A stretch of DNA of 64,000 nt from Micromonospora sp. MP36 (GTDB taxonomy: Bacteria > Actinomycetota > Actinomycetes > Mycobacteriales > Micromonosporaceae), in NCBI RefSeq assembly GCF_008119785.1, contig NZ_VSFA01000032.1:1-64000 (forward strand), written 5' to 3'. Shown one piece after another: positions 35,266 to 43,548 of the stretch. A program made the position numbers and the translations under genes. The first letter of the stretch is position 1; each line of letters begins with the position of its first letter. The notes under the pieces were generated by a model. It was not told the origin of the DNA and did not search any database. It saw nothing but the letters and a program-made list of their open reading frames with translations.

Positions 35266-35302
35266 TCGGCGCCACGAGCTACGGAGACGGTGGTTAACAG
35301 TC

Positions 35303-37852
35303 ATGCGAGTTTCTGTCAGTTGGCTGCGGGAGTACGTCGACCTCCCCGCCGACCTGCCCGCCGGCGACCTAGAGCAGGCGCTGGTCGACCTGGGCATCGA
35401 GGTCGACTCCATCGTGGACCTGCGGGAGACCGTCCAGGGCCCGCTGGTGGTCGGTGAGGTCCTGGAGATCGAGGAGCTGACCGGCTTCAAGAAGCCGATC
35501 CGGTTCTGCAAGGTCGACGTCGGCGCCGCCAACGGCACCGGCGAGCCGCAGGAGATCGTCTGCGGGGCGCGCAACTTCGCCCCCGGCGACCGGGTGGTGG
35601 TGATCCTCCCCGGCGGCGTGCTGCCCGGCAACTTCGCCATCGGCGCGCGCAAGACGTACGGGCGCAACTCCAACGGCATGATCTGCTCCGCGAAGGAGCT
35701 GGGCCTGGGCGACGACCACGCGGGCATCATCGTGCTGCCCGAGGACACCCCGGCCAAGCCGGGCGACGACGCCCGGCCGGTGGTCGGCCTCGACGACGTC
35801 GTGGTCGAGATGGAGATCACCCCCGACCGCGGGTACGCGCTCAGCGTGCGCGGCATCGCCCGGGAGCTGTCGCACGCCCTCGGGGTGCCGTTCCGCGACC
35901 CGGCCGACGTCCCGGCGCCCGGCGCCACCGCCGAGCCGGCGTACCCGGTCGACGTGCGGGACCCGGTCGGCTGCGACCGGTTCGCCGCCCGGATGGTGCG
36001 CGGCGTCGACCCGACCGCGCAGACGCCCGGCTGGATGCAGCAGCGGCTCACCGTCGCCGGCGTCCGCAGCATCTCGCTGCCGGTCGACATCACCAACTAC
36101 CTGATGCTCGAACTCGGCCAGCCGATGCACGCCTTCGACGCGGACCGGATCCGCGGCCCGCTGGTGGTCCGCCGGGCCGAGCCGGGGGAGAAGCTGACCA
36201 CCCTGGACGGCGTCGAGCGCACCCTGTCCGCCGAGGACATGGTGATCTGCGACGAGACGGGTCCGATCTCGCTCGCCGCCGTGATGGGCGGCGAGACCAG
36301 CGAGGTGGTGGCCTCCACCACCGACGTGCTCTTCGAGGCGGCGCACTGGGACCCGGCCATGGTCGGCCGCACCGCCCGCCGGCACAAGTTGTTCAGCGAG
36401 GCGGCGAAGCGCTGGGAGCGGGGCGTCGACCCAGCCCTGCCGCTGGTCGCGCTGGAGAAGGCGGTCCGGCTGCTCACCGAGCACGCGGGCGGCACGGTCG
36501 GCGCGGAGATCCTGGACATCGACCACGTCCGGCCGCGTACCCCGGTCACCCTGCCGGCGGACCTGGCGTCCCGGCGGGTCGGGGTGACGTACGCCCCGGA
36601 GCGGGTGGTCGAGCTGCTGGAGCAGGTCGGCTGCACGGTCACCCGGGGCGCCGACCGGCTCGGCGAGGACCCGGGCGAGGCCGGGGTGGCCGCCGCCGGC
36701 CGGAGCGAGGTGCTCACCGTGACGCCGCCGAGCTGGCGGCCCGACCTCACCGACCCGGCCGACCTGGTCGAGGAGGTGGTCCGCCTCGACGGGTACGACC
36801 GGGTGCCGTCGGTGCTGCCCACCGCACCACCCGGCCGCGGCCTCACCGCGCCGCAGCAGCGCCGCCGGGCGGTCGCTCGGTCGCTCGCCGAGCGCGGGTA
36901 CGTGGAGGTGCTCGCCCACCCGTTCGTCGCCGGGGAGCTCGCCGACCAGCTCGGTCTGCCCGCCGACGACCCGCGCCGCCGGGCGGTGCGGGTCTCGAAC
37001 CCGCTGTCCGAGGAGCAGCCGCTGCTGCGCACCACGCTGCTCGGCCCGCTGCTCGGCATCCTCAAGCGCAACGTGAGCCGGGGCCTGCGCGACGTGGCGA
37101 TCTATGAGATCGGCACGGTGTTCCACCCGCGTCCCGGCGCCGGCACCCCGCCGGCGATGGGCGTGGACCGACGGCCGACCGACGAGGAGTTCGCCGCCGC
37201 CGACGCGGTGGTGCCGGACCAGCCGCGGCACGTCGCCGTGGCGCTCACCGGCGAGATCGAGCCGGCCGGCTGGTGGGGCCCGGGTCGGGCGGCCGGCTGG
37301 GCGGACGCCGTGGCGGCCGGCCGGGCCGTCCTGGACGCCGCCGGCATCCCGGCCGACCGGGTCACCGTCCGGGCCGCCGAGTACGCCCCCTGGCACCCCG
37401 GTCGCTGCGCCGAACTGCTGGTGGACGGCACGGTCGTCGGGCACGCCGGTGAGCTGCACCCGGCCGTGGTGGCGGCGCTGGAGCTGCCGCGCCGAACCAG
37501 CGTCATGGAGCTGGACCTGGACGCGCTGCCCCCGGCGCCGATGGTGGCCGGCCCGGCCATCTCCACCTTCCCGCCCGCGCTGATCGACGTGGCGCTGGTG
37601 GTGGACGATGCGGTGCCGGCGGACGAGGTCGAGCGGGCCCTCGTGGCGGGGTCCGGCGACCTGCTGGAGGACGTGCGGCTCTTCGACGTGTACGTTTCCG
37701 ACCAGCTCGGCGCGGGCCGCAAGTCGCTGGCGTACAAGCTGACGTTCCGGGCGCCGGACCGGACGCTCACCGTCGAGGAGGCGGTGGCCGCGCGGGACGC
37801 GGCGGTGGCTGAGGCGGGGCGCCGCTTCGGCGCCACGCTCCGCGGCGCCTGA
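35303..37852 (+). CDS. pheT: Phenylalanyl-tRNA synthetase beta subunit
   Basis: The 849-aa subunit provides tRNA recognition and editing. Domains in order are the N-terminal MRVSVSWLREYVDLP, an EMAP-like tRNA-binding domain (GPLVVGEVLEIEELTG, about 45-155), the B3/B4 editing domain (SVRGIARELSHALGV to about 390), B5 (about 410-500), the pseudo-catalytic core (LTDPADLVEEVVRLDGYDRVP onwards) and the C-terminal ferredoxin-like anticodon-binding domain (SDQLGAGRKSLAYKLTFRAPDRTLTVEEA). ATG 35303 fits this start exactly. It is co-transcribed with pheS and ends in a strong hairpin. Confidence 0.97.
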   Translation: MRVSVSWLREYVDLPADLPAGDLEQALVDLGIEVDSIVDLRETVQGPLVVGEVLEIEELTGFKKPIRFCKVDVGAANGTGEPQEIVCGARNFAPGDRVVVILPGGVLPGNFAIGARKTYGRNSNGMICSAKELGLGDDHAGIIVLPEDTPAKPGDDARPVVGLDDVVVEMEITPDRGYALSVRGIARELSHALGVPFRDPADVPAPGATAEPAYPVDVRDPVGCDRFAARMVRGVDPTAQTPGWMQQRLTVAGVRSISLPVDITNYLMLELGQPMHAFDADRIRGPLVVRRAEPGEKLTTLDGVERTLSAEDMVICDETGPISLAAVMGGETSEVVASTTDVLFEAAHWDPAMVGRTARRHKLFSEAAKRWERGVDPALPLVALEKAVRLLTEHAGGTVGAEILDIDHVRPRTPVTLPADLASRRVGVTYAPERVVELLEQVGCTVTRGADRLGEDPGEAGVAAAGRSEVLTVTPPSWRPDLTDPADLVEEVVRLDGYDRVPSVLPTAPPGRGLTAPQQRRRAVARSLAERGYVEVLAHPFVAGELADQLGLPADDPRRRAVRVSNPLSEEQPLLRTTLLGPLLGILKRNVSRGLRDVAIYEIGTVFHPRPGAGTPPAMGVDRRPTDEEFAAADAVVPDQPRHVAVALTGEIEPAGWWGPGRAAGWADAVAAGRAVLDAAGIPADRVTVRAAEYAPWHPGRCAELLVDGTVVGHAGELHPAVVAALELPRRTSVMELDLDALPPAPMVAGPAISTFPPALIDVALVVDDAVPADEVERALVAGSGDLLEDVRLFDVYVSDQLGAGRKSLAYKLTFRAPDRTLTVEEAVAARDAAVAEAGRRFGATLRGA

Positions 37853-37860
37853 GGATCAGG

Positions 37861-37899
37861 AAGGGGTCCCTTCGCCACCCTGTGGAGAAGGGACCCCTT
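37861..37899. terminator. Terminator between pheT and convergent small gene
   Basis: A perfect 13-bp inverted repeat (37861-37873 with 37887-37899) with a 13-nt loop, 8 nt after the pheT stop and followed by TT. It lies between convergent transcripts. Its GAAGGGACCCCTT arm resembles the hairpin at 19477-19528. Confidence 0.85.
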
Positions 37900-37981
37900 T
37901 GACCTTTGCCAGGAGTGGAGTGTCCGCTGACCGCGTCTCGGACGTGCCGGGTGGCGCCCGGTCGGGCTCCGGGCTCGGCGC

Positions 37982-38215
37982 TCAGCGTTCGGGGTGGCGC
38001 CGGACGAAGTCCTGGTAGGTCTCGTTGGCGAGTTCGATCTCGCGGACCTGCGCGGCCAGTTCGGCCCGGCGGATGTCGGCCGCCGCCCGGGCGCGGGCCA
38101 GCCGTAGCTCGTGCCGACGGTCGCGGATGCGGGACCAGCTCCGGACGGCGGCCCAGGCGATCCAGCCGCCCGAGGCCGCCAGCCCGGTCACCGCGAAGGC
38201 GAGCAGGAAGTCCAT
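37982..38215 (-). CDS. 77-aa single-span membrane protein with charged helix
   Basis: The N-terminus (MDFLLAFAVTGLAASGGWIAWAAV) is one transmembrane helix. The rest is an Arg/Glu/Ala-rich amphipathic helix likely to form a coiled coil (RHELRLARARAAADIRRAELAAQVREIELANETY). No family is recognised. It lies 22 nt downstream of the ABC permease gene and probably shares its transcript, so it may be an accessory subunit of that transporter or an unrelated rider. A plausible AGGAGAAT ribosome site lies upstream of the ATG on the minus strand. Confidence 0.6.
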   Translation of the reverse strand: MDFLLAFAVTGLAASGGWIAWAAVRSWSRIRDRRHELRLARARAAADIRRAELAAQVREIELANETYQDFVRRHPER

Positions 38216-38237
38216 CTCATTATTCTCCTCCGCCCGG

Positions 38238-39080
38238 TCAACCGACGTCCCGGCGTGCCGCCAGCCAGCTGCCCAGCCCGAACATCAGCAGTACGTAACC
38301 CAGCAGCACGACAGTCGGCACCAGCGCGCTGGCGGACTCGATCACGCCGGGGGTGCCTCCGTCGAACTGCGACCGCGCGCCGAGCGCGCCGGCCAGCGCG
38401 CCGGAACTCGGTGCCAGCAGCACCTTCTGCACCGCCGTCAGCGGGCTCAGCACGAGCGCGAGCCCGCTGATCGCGTTCTCCAGGACCAGCGTCCAGATCA
38501 GACCGACGGCGATCGCGGTGGTGGCGCTGCGGAACGCGATCGCCAGGAACCAGCCGACGCTGGCGTGGGCGGTGCAGATCAGCCAGGCGGCGGCCACCGC
38601 ACCGGCGAGGTCGGCGACGGGCGGCCACTCGGCGTCCCGTCCCTCGACGGCGGCCAGCGACCCGGTGGTCACCGCCAGCAGGCCGAAGGTGAGCACGGCG
38701 ATCAGCAGGGCCAGGCCGCACAGGACGACGGCGTGCCCGGCCATCACCTGCCCGCGCCGGGGCCGCTGGGTGAAGAGCAGGTTCCACGTCCCCCAGCGGT
38801 ATTCGTTGCCCACGACCAGCGCGCCGAGGATGACCACGATGGCGCCGCCGAAGAGCGGGAACAACCCGATCCCGGTGGGCACGAGCTGACCCGGCAGGAC
38901 GCTGGCCAGCAGCGACTCGGCGGCGTCCGTCTCCTTGGGATCACCGGCGAGGGCCAGGTGCACGAGGTACGGGACGCCGATGCCGAAGACCAGCGCGAGG
39001 GCGGCCCAGGTCGCGGTGACCGTCCAGACCGCCGGCCGTTTCCGGTCGGCGAACCAGGCCGCCCGCACCGAGGCCATCAT
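38238..39080 (-). CDS. ABC-2-type transporter permease
   Basis: A 280-aa membrane protein with about six transmembrane segments. It has the arrangement of BcrB/NatB-type permeases: an N-terminal helix, a large outside loop, then GLFPLFGGAIVVILGALVVGNEYRWGTWNLLFTQRP. The NEYRWGTW motif is the conserved 'E-Y-x-x-G-T' segment that contacts the ATPase in this family. The ATG overlaps the ATPase stop (ATGA), so the two are co-translated. Such pairs commonly export or give immunity to antimicrobial peptides and drugs. Its divergence from the RiPP genes makes that role plausible here. Confidence 0.85.
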   Translation of the reverse strand: MMASVRAAWFADRKRPAVWTVTATWAALALVFGIGVPYLVHLALAGDPKETDAAESLLASVLPGQLVPTGIGLFPLFGGAIVVILGALVVGNEYRWGTWNLLFTQRPRRGQVMAGHAVVLCGLALLIAVLTFGLLAVTTGSLAAVEGRDAEWPPVADLAGAVAAAWLICTAHASVGWFLAIAFRSATTAIAVGLIWTLVLENAISGLALVLSPLTAVQKVLLAPSSGALAGALGARSQFDGGTPGVIESASALVPTVVLLGYVLLMFGLGSWLAARRDVG

Positions 39081-40033
39081 CGGGTGCCTCCCGTCGTGAT
39101 CGTCTGCTCCTGGCGGGTGTGTCGCTCAGGCGCGGTCAGTTCCAGGAACGCCTCCTCCAGCGAGTGGCGCAGCGGGCGCAGTTCCCGTACGTCGATTCCG
39201 GCCTCGACCAGCCGCCGGTTGAGTGCCCCGGCGAGCGCCGGGTCCGTGGTGACCCGCAGCCGCCCGTCGACCGCGTCCACCGCCCGGACCCGGTCGTGCG
39301 CGCGCAGGCAGGCCGCCGCTTCGTCCATCGGGTCGGCGTCGATCAGCAGCACCGCCTGGCCCAGCGTCCCGCGCAGCTCGTCGGGCGTGCCGTCGGCGAT
39401 CACCCGGCCGCCGTCGATGACCACGATGCGGTGGCAGATCTGCTCCACCTCGCCGAGGACGTGGCTGGAGAGCAGCACGGTCCGCCCGTCCCGGCCGAGC
39501 GCCCGGAGCAGCTCGCGGATGTCGGTCACCCCGGCCGGGTCGAGGCCGTTGGTCGGCTCGTCCAGGATCAGCAGGCTCGGCTCCTTGAGCAGGGCGGCGG
39601 CCACCCCGAGACGCTGCTTCATGCCGAGGGAGTAGGTCCGGAACTTCGATCCCGCCCGGTCGGTCAGCCCGACCTCGGCCAGCACCCGGTCGGCGGCGGT
39701 GTCCGGCACGCCCGCGTACCGGGCGGCCAGCCGCAGGTTGTCGCGGCCGGACAGGTGCGGATAGAAGGCGGGTGACTCGATGAGCGCTCCCACCCTCGCC
39801 AACTGCTCTGGGTGGCCCGGCGAGCGGCCCAGCACCCGGATCGAGCCGCTGGTCGGCCGGACGAGCCCGACCAGCATGCGCATGGTGGTGGTCTTGCCGG
39901 CCCCGTTGGGGCCGAGGAAGCCGAGGACCTCGCCCTCGCGTACCCGCAGGTCAAGGCCGTCGACCGCGGTGACCCCGCCGGGATAACGCTTGGTCACCTC
40001 ATGGACTTCAATGGCAAAACGGTCATTCCTCAC
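39077..40033 (-). CDS. ABC transporter ATPase, BcrA/NatA type
   Basis: A 318-aa ATPase. Walker A is GPNGAGKTTT, the signature YSLGMKQRLG, Walker B SLLILDEPTNGLDP and the H-loop LLSSHVLGEVEQI. The C-terminal about 90 residues form the extra domain usual in drug and bacteriocin-immunity exporters (LLIDADPMDEAAACLRAHDRVRAV onwards). GTG 40033 is chosen because it directly precedes NDRFAIEVHEVTKRYPGG; an upstream GTG at 40129 adds a low-quality extension. It is first in a leftward operon facing the RiPP locus across 453 bp. Confidence 0.88.
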   Translation of the reverse strand: MRNDRFAIEVHEVTKRYPGGVTAVDGLDLRVREGEVLGFLGPNGAGKTTTMRMLVGLVRPTSGSIRVLGRSPGHPEQLARVGALIESPAFYPHLSGRDNLRLAARYAGVPDTAADRVLAEVGLTDRAGSKFRTYSLGMKQRLGVAAALLKEPSLLILDEPTNGLDPAGVTDIRELLRALGRDGRTVLLSSHVLGEVEQICHRIVVIDGGRVIADGTPDELRGTLGQAVLLIDADPMDEAAACLRAHDRVRAVDAVDGRLRVTTDPALAGALNRRLVEAGIDVRELRPLRHSLEEAFLELTAPERHTRQEQTITTGGTR

Positions 40034-40486
40034 CGTGGTACCGCAATCGTGCGATGCTGAGCGGCGCGATGGCCGACCGGATTTTCCTTTGCGTTCATCC
40101 GCAGTCCTTCGAATTCCCGACCGCGCCACAGGGTTAATTGTGTGCCGTCAATTATCTGCTGGTTTTGGGCAGCGTGGGTCGATGGCGACCGGTTTGGCCC
40201 CCGATCGTGTCGCCGTTACCCGCCGTCGCCAGCGGCCAGCTCTGCCGTCATGAAAGGCCTTCTGACCTGCGGTGGCGTGGACGGCGCCCACAGACTAGCG
40301 GAGGTTGATCGGCTCCGGAAGGTGGCTCGTGGGCGCGGGGACGAGTTTTTGTCTTAGCCGCAGCTCAATGCCCATGAATTCACTTGCGCCACTGTCCGGG
40401 GCGAAACATTCTGTTGACTTAATACTTGATCTTGGGCAGCATGAAGACACTTTCGGGACTGTCTAAGTCGTTGCCGTGGGGGACGC
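40034..40486. other. Relatively AT-rich divergent intergenic region
   Basis: These 453 bp separate the ABC transporter operon and the RiPP operon. Base composition is clearly lower in GC than either flank (for example 40081-40180 and 40380-40445). No convincing gene is present. It should hold promoters for both directions. A rightward one is listed separately, and no clear leftward -10 was found. Confidence 0.6.
40414..40442 (+). promoter_or_regulatory. Candidate promoter of the RiPP operon
   Basis: TTGACT (40414-40419) is followed after 17 nt by CAGCAT (40437-40442), about 45 nt before the first biosynthetic gene. The -35 is strong and the -10 matches only at its A2, A5 and T6 positions. 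The local sequence is the most AT-rich of the intergenic region. Confidence 0.45.
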
Positions 40487-42622
40487 ATGAACCAGCCGTC
40501 GGACGGTGGAACAAGCCTGGAAATGCGTCCCAAGCTGCGGCACGACGTGGTCTTCCTGGATGCCCCGGCCGGCGCGTACCTGCGCGGCCCGGACAGCGCA
40601 TTCCTGATCAAGGGCAAGTCGGCCTTTCGCTGGCTGACGTCGCTGAGCCCCTACCTGACCGGCGAGCACACGCTCGGGCAGCTCACCGCGGCCCTCGACC
40701 CGGGGCAGCGGCAGACCGTGCTCACCCTGGTCCGGGCCCTGATCTCCCGCGGGTTCGCCAAGGACGCGGGGGACCGCACCGAGTTGCCGGAGCCCGTGGC
40801 CCGCCGGTTCGCCGCCCAGATCGAGTTCATCGACCACTTCGCGGACGACCCCACCGGCCGGTTCCAGCGTTTCCACACCGCCCGGGTGGCGCTCTGCGGC
40901 GGGGGAGAGGCGTTGCTCGCCGCGGCGAGCGGCCTGCTCCGCAACGGCTGCGTGCGGCTGGACCTCCACCCGGACGACGACCCCGGCCGGTACGCCGAGG
41001 CGCTGCGACCCGAGCTGGCGGATCTGCGCGCCGACGGCCTGGCCGCGGAGGTCCACTTCCCCGGCGGGGCGCCCGACCTCCGCGCGGTGGACGCGGTGGT
41101 CCACTGCGCCGGCCCCGCCGGTCTGGCTCACCTGGCCGAACTGGCCCGCGCCTGTCACCGGGACGGTCCGCTGCTCGTGCCGGTGCTCTGGGACGACCGG
41201 CGGGCGGTGGTCGGGCCGACCGTCGGCGCGGGACGGACCCCCTGCTGGCACTGCGCCCAGCTCCGGCTCGCGGCCGGCGACGACCCGGCGGCGGCCGCGG
41301 AGTTCTGGCGGCAGTTGGCCGTCGGCGACCCCGGCGCCGCGGCGGCGCTGCCCGAGGTGACCGCGCGGATGCTCGGCAACGCCGCCGCCTTCGAGCTGTT
41401 CCGGGCCCTCACCGGCGCGGTCGCCCCGGACACCGCCGGCGGGGTGCTGCTGCTCGACGCGTCCACCCTGGAGTCCAGCCGGGAGCGGGTGCTGCCGCAC
41501 CCCGGGTGCCCGGTCTGCCGGGACGTCGAGGTGACCGAGCCGGGGCCGCCGGCGGCGTCCGACGACGAGACCTACCAGCGGGCCGAGGCGCTGGTGTCGC
41601 CGAACGCCGGCGTGTTCACCCGGTTCGTCGACGACCCGCTGGAGCAGGCACCACTGAAGACGGCGCGGCTGCGGCTGCCCGGCCGGCGCGGGCCGCGCGA
41701 GGTGACCGCATTCGACGTGCACACCGTGATGGGCGCCCGACTGGCCGCCTACCGGGCCGCGGTCCGCGACCACGCCGCCCGGTACCCGGACCTGGCCGCG
41801 GCGGTCACCGCGTCGGCGGTCGAGCTGCGCGAGCGGGGCGAGCACCCGGTGCCCTGGACGGAACTGACGTCGGCGACCGTCGCGCCCGACGACCGGCGGC
41901 CGATCCGCTGGCTGCCGGCCGTGGGGCTGGGGCGGGCGGAGTCCGGGTGGGTGCCGGCCGCGCTGGCGCTGCCCACCTCCGCGTTCAACGCCGAGGGCTG
42001 GGCCGAGCCGACGGTGGCCGGCGCGGCCGCTGCCGGGACCCTCGACGAGGTCATCGACCAGGGGTTGGCGGACGCGCTGGCCTACCGGGCGCTGACCGCC
42101 GCGCTGCGCGGCCGCGGCGAGCTGATCCCGGTGAGCGAGGAGGACCTGGTCGGCGACGACGACACCGCCTTCGTGGTCAAGGCCGCCCACCGGTTCGGCC
42201 GCCGGCTGTCGGTGTTCGCGCTGGCCGGAGCCGAGCCGGCGACCGCCGTGCTCGCCGTCGCCGAGCCGCCGGGCGGCGGTGACCGGGACTGGGTGCTGGC
42301 CGGCGGGTTCGACCCGGTCGCCACCCGGCTGGCGGCCGTCCGGGACGCGGTCGGACGCGTCCAGGTGCGGCACTTCGAGGACGCCGTGGCCGACCTCGGC
42401 GACCCGGTGCTGCGCGACCTCGACCCGGCCACGCTCGCCGCCGGCGCCACCGCTGCCGGCCCGGCGGGAGCGGCCACCGACCGGGCGGCCGTGCTGGCCG
42501 CGCTCGACGCGCACGGGATGAGCGCCCTGCTGGTCGAGACGACCACCCGGGACGTTCGGGCCACCGGGGCCTTCCGCAGCGGGGTGGTCCTGCTGCGCCG
42601 GCCCGCCCCGGCGGCCGACTGA
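40487..42622 (+). CDS. Azole-peptide cyclodehydratase partner: leader-binding E1-like protein
   Basis: A 711-aa protein of the 'TOMM precursor leader peptide-binding' / Ocin-ThiF type, equivalent to TbtF in thiomuracin synthesis. The N-terminal region (about 13-100, RHDVVFLDAPAGAYLRGPDSAFLIKGKS and the following helices) looks like a PqqD-type RiPP recognition element that would grip the precursor leader. An E1/ThiF-like region follows (RVALCGGGEALLAAASGLL, about 128). Two CxxC pairs at 253/256 (CWHC) and 341/344 (CPVC) are the expected structural zinc site. It would present the precursor to the YcaO enzyme encoded downstream. The weak ribosome site (GTGGGGGA) precedes the ATG. It heads the operon. 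Confidence 0.85.
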   Translation: MNQPSDGGTSLEMRPKLRHDVVFLDAPAGAYLRGPDSAFLIKGKSAFRWLTSLSPYLTGEHTLGQLTAALDPGQRQTVLTLVRALISRGFAKDAGDRTELPEPVARRFAAQIEFIDHFADDPTGRFQRFHTARVALCGGGEALLAAASGLLRNGCVRLDLHPDDDPGRYAEALRPELADLRADGLAAEVHFPGGAPDLRAVDAVVHCAGPAGLAHLAELARACHRDGPLLVPVLWDDRRAVVGPTVGAGRTPCWHCAQLRLAAGDDPAAAAEFWRQLAVGDPGAAAALPEVTARMLGNAAAFELFRALTGAVAPDTAGGVLLLDASTLESSRERVLPHPGCPVCRDVEVTEPGPPAASDDETYQRAEALVSPNAGVFTRFVDDPLEQAPLKTARLRLPGRRGPREVTAFDVHTVMGARLAAYRAAVRDHAARYPDLAAAVTASAVELRERGEHPVPWTELTSATVAPDDRRPIRWLPAVGLGRAESGWVPAALALPTSAFNAEGWAEPTVAGAAAAGTLDEVIDQGLADALAYRALTAALRGRGELIPVSEEDLVGDDDTAFVVKAAHRFGRRLSVFALAGAEPATAVLAVAEPPGGGDRDWVLAGGFDPVATRLAAVRDAVGRVQVRHFEDAVADLGDPVLRDLDPATLAAGATAAGPAGAATDRAAVLAALDAHGMSALLVETTTRDVRATGAFRSGVVLLRRPAPAAD

Positions 42623-42676
42623 GCCACCACGTCAGTGGTTTCGGCGAGGCACGCACCACGGAGGGAGGTGGAAAAT

Positions 42677-42859
42677 ATGCCGATCACCCTGAACGACGAG
42701 CTCCGCGAGCTGGAGACCGAGACCTTCGAGATCGAGGAGGTCGAGGACGGCGGCGAGGCGCTCGCCGCGACGAGCTCCAGCTGCTCCTGCTCGAGCTGCT
42801 GCAGCTGCAGCACGTCGAGCTGCTGCAGCACCAGTACCAGCACCTCCAGCTGCGGCTGA
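42677..42859 (+). CDS. RiPP precursor peptide 1
   Basis: A 60-aa azole-peptide precursor. The leader (about residues 1-30, MPITLNDELRELETETFEIE and on) is acidic, as in thiopeptide precursors. The core (about 31-60) is almost wholly Cys, Ser and Thr: Cys at 36, 38, 41, 42, 44, 49, 50 and 59, with only a final Gly besides Ser/Thr. It contains the block CSCSSCCSCSTSSCC shared with precursor 3. GGAGGGAGG lies 6 nt before ATG 42677. A longer GTG frame (42635) lacks support. Cysteines should become thiazoles and some Ser/Thr oxazoles or dehydroamino acids. The cleavage site is inferred near GEALAA. Confidence 0.88.
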   Translation: MPITLNDELRELETETFEIEEVEDGGEALAATSSSCSCSSCCSCSTSSCCSTSTSTSSCG

Positions 42860-42988
42860 CCGGGTGAACGGGGTTGCCCCCGACGCTGACGACTTCCAGT
42901 CCCCGGTGGGACGCCGCACGAACGACGCACCATCGCCGCCGGCCCACACCGGCGAGTAGCCCCTGCGTGCCTCCGCTGGATCCACCGT

Positions 42989-43010
42989 GGTGGTGCGACG
43001 CGCACCCACC
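42989..43010 (+). promoter_or_regulatory. Hairpin between precursor genes 1 and 2
   Basis: GGTGGTGCG (42989-42997) pairs with CGCACCCACC (43001-43010) with one bulge and a 3-nt loop, in the 186-bp gap between precursors 1 and 2. It could protect or partly terminate the upstream message. The gap also holds a 31-codon frame without a ribosome site, which I do not regard as a gene. Confidence 0.4.
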
Positions 43011-43045
43011 GATGACTGGCGCGACCGCGGCTCAAGGAGAGGCCC

Positions 43046-43264
43046 GTGCCGACACGACCCCCGACATCCGGCGTACTGCCCGACTCGGTCCGCAGCGAGC
43101 TGCGCGACCTGCAGACCGAGACGTTCGAGGTCGAGGACATCGCTGAGCTGTCCGCCGACCTGATGGACATCTGCAGCAGCAGCACGAGCACGTCGAGCTG
43201 CTCCAGCTGCAGCACGTCCAGTTGTTGCAGCTGCACCTCGTCGAGTTGCAGCAGCACCAGCTGA
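43046..43264 (+). CDS. RiPP precursor peptide 2
   Basis: A 72-aa precursor with a longer leader (about 1-42) that keeps the family motif as LRDLQTETFEVEDIAELS. The core (about 43-72) has seven cysteines at 43, 52, 55, 60, 61, 63 and 68. It differs in order from precursors 1 and 3, sharing only CSSCSTSSCCSC-like segments, and ends in SSTS. GTG 43046 is preceded by AAGGAGAGG. It should be processed by the same enzymes to a distinct product, so the locus may release a mixture. The leader/core junction is inferred near DLMDI. Confidence 0.85.
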   Translation: MPTRPPTSGVLPDSVRSELRDLQTETFEVEDIAELSADLMDICSSSTSTSSCSSCSTSSCCSCTSSSCSSTS

Positions 43265-43340
43265 GCCACGGCGCCGCCGGTCGGTCCGGACGCCCGGCCG
43301 GCACCGCGGCCCTGATCGCCCTGAGGGGAGGTGGAAGGAA

Positions 43341-43526
43341 ATGCCGGAACTGACTGAGGAACTCCGCGCGTTGGAGACGGAGACGTTCGAGATCGAGGAC
43401 GTCGACGCCATCGACGCGATGGTCATGGACTGGTCCAGCTCCAGCTGCTCCTGCTCCAGCTGCTGCAGCTGCAGCACATCGAGCTGCTGCAGCAGCAGCA
43501 CCAGCACCGGATGCGGCGGCGGCTGA
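43341..43526 (+). CDS. RiPP precursor peptide 3
   Basis: A 61-aa precursor, MPELTEELRALETETFEIED at the start of its leader. The core (about 31-61) begins WSSSSC, carries cysteines at 36, 38, 41, 42, 44, 49, 50 and 58, repeats the CSCSSCCSCSTSSCC block of precursor 1, and ends in a Gly-rich tail (GCGGG). GGGGAGGTGGAAGGA precedes the ATG, the strongest ribosome site of the three. The nucleotide sequence of the shared block is nearly identical to that of precursor 1, indicating duplication or gene conversion. Confidence 0.88.
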   Translation: MPELTEELRALETETFEIEDVDAIDAMVMDWSSSSCSCSSCCSCSTSSCCSSSTSTGCGGG

Positions 43527-43548
43527 CCGAGCCGACCGCCGTGACCGT

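Noticed and set aside
42864..42959. A 31-codon plus-strand frame between precursors 1 and 2
   Set aside because: No ribosome site, no leader motif and no Cys/Ser/Thr core. It is probably open by chance.
42632..43507. Minus-strand frames opposite the precursor genes, rich in Leu and Gln
   Set aside because: They are the complement of AGC/TGC-rich core codons. There is no ribosome site, and the plus-strand frames have strong ones with conserved leaders.
42677..43526. Lanthipeptide precursors (Cys/Ser/Thr-rich cores)
   Set aside because: No LanC cyclase, LanM or LanKC is present, whereas a full azole-forming set is. Cysteines are therefore expected in thiazoles.
42677..43526. Metallothionein-like or trinucleotide-repeat non-coding DNA
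   Set aside because: Each copy has a ribosome site, a conserved acidic leader in frame and a stop right after the Cys/Ser/Thr run, next to modification enzymes.
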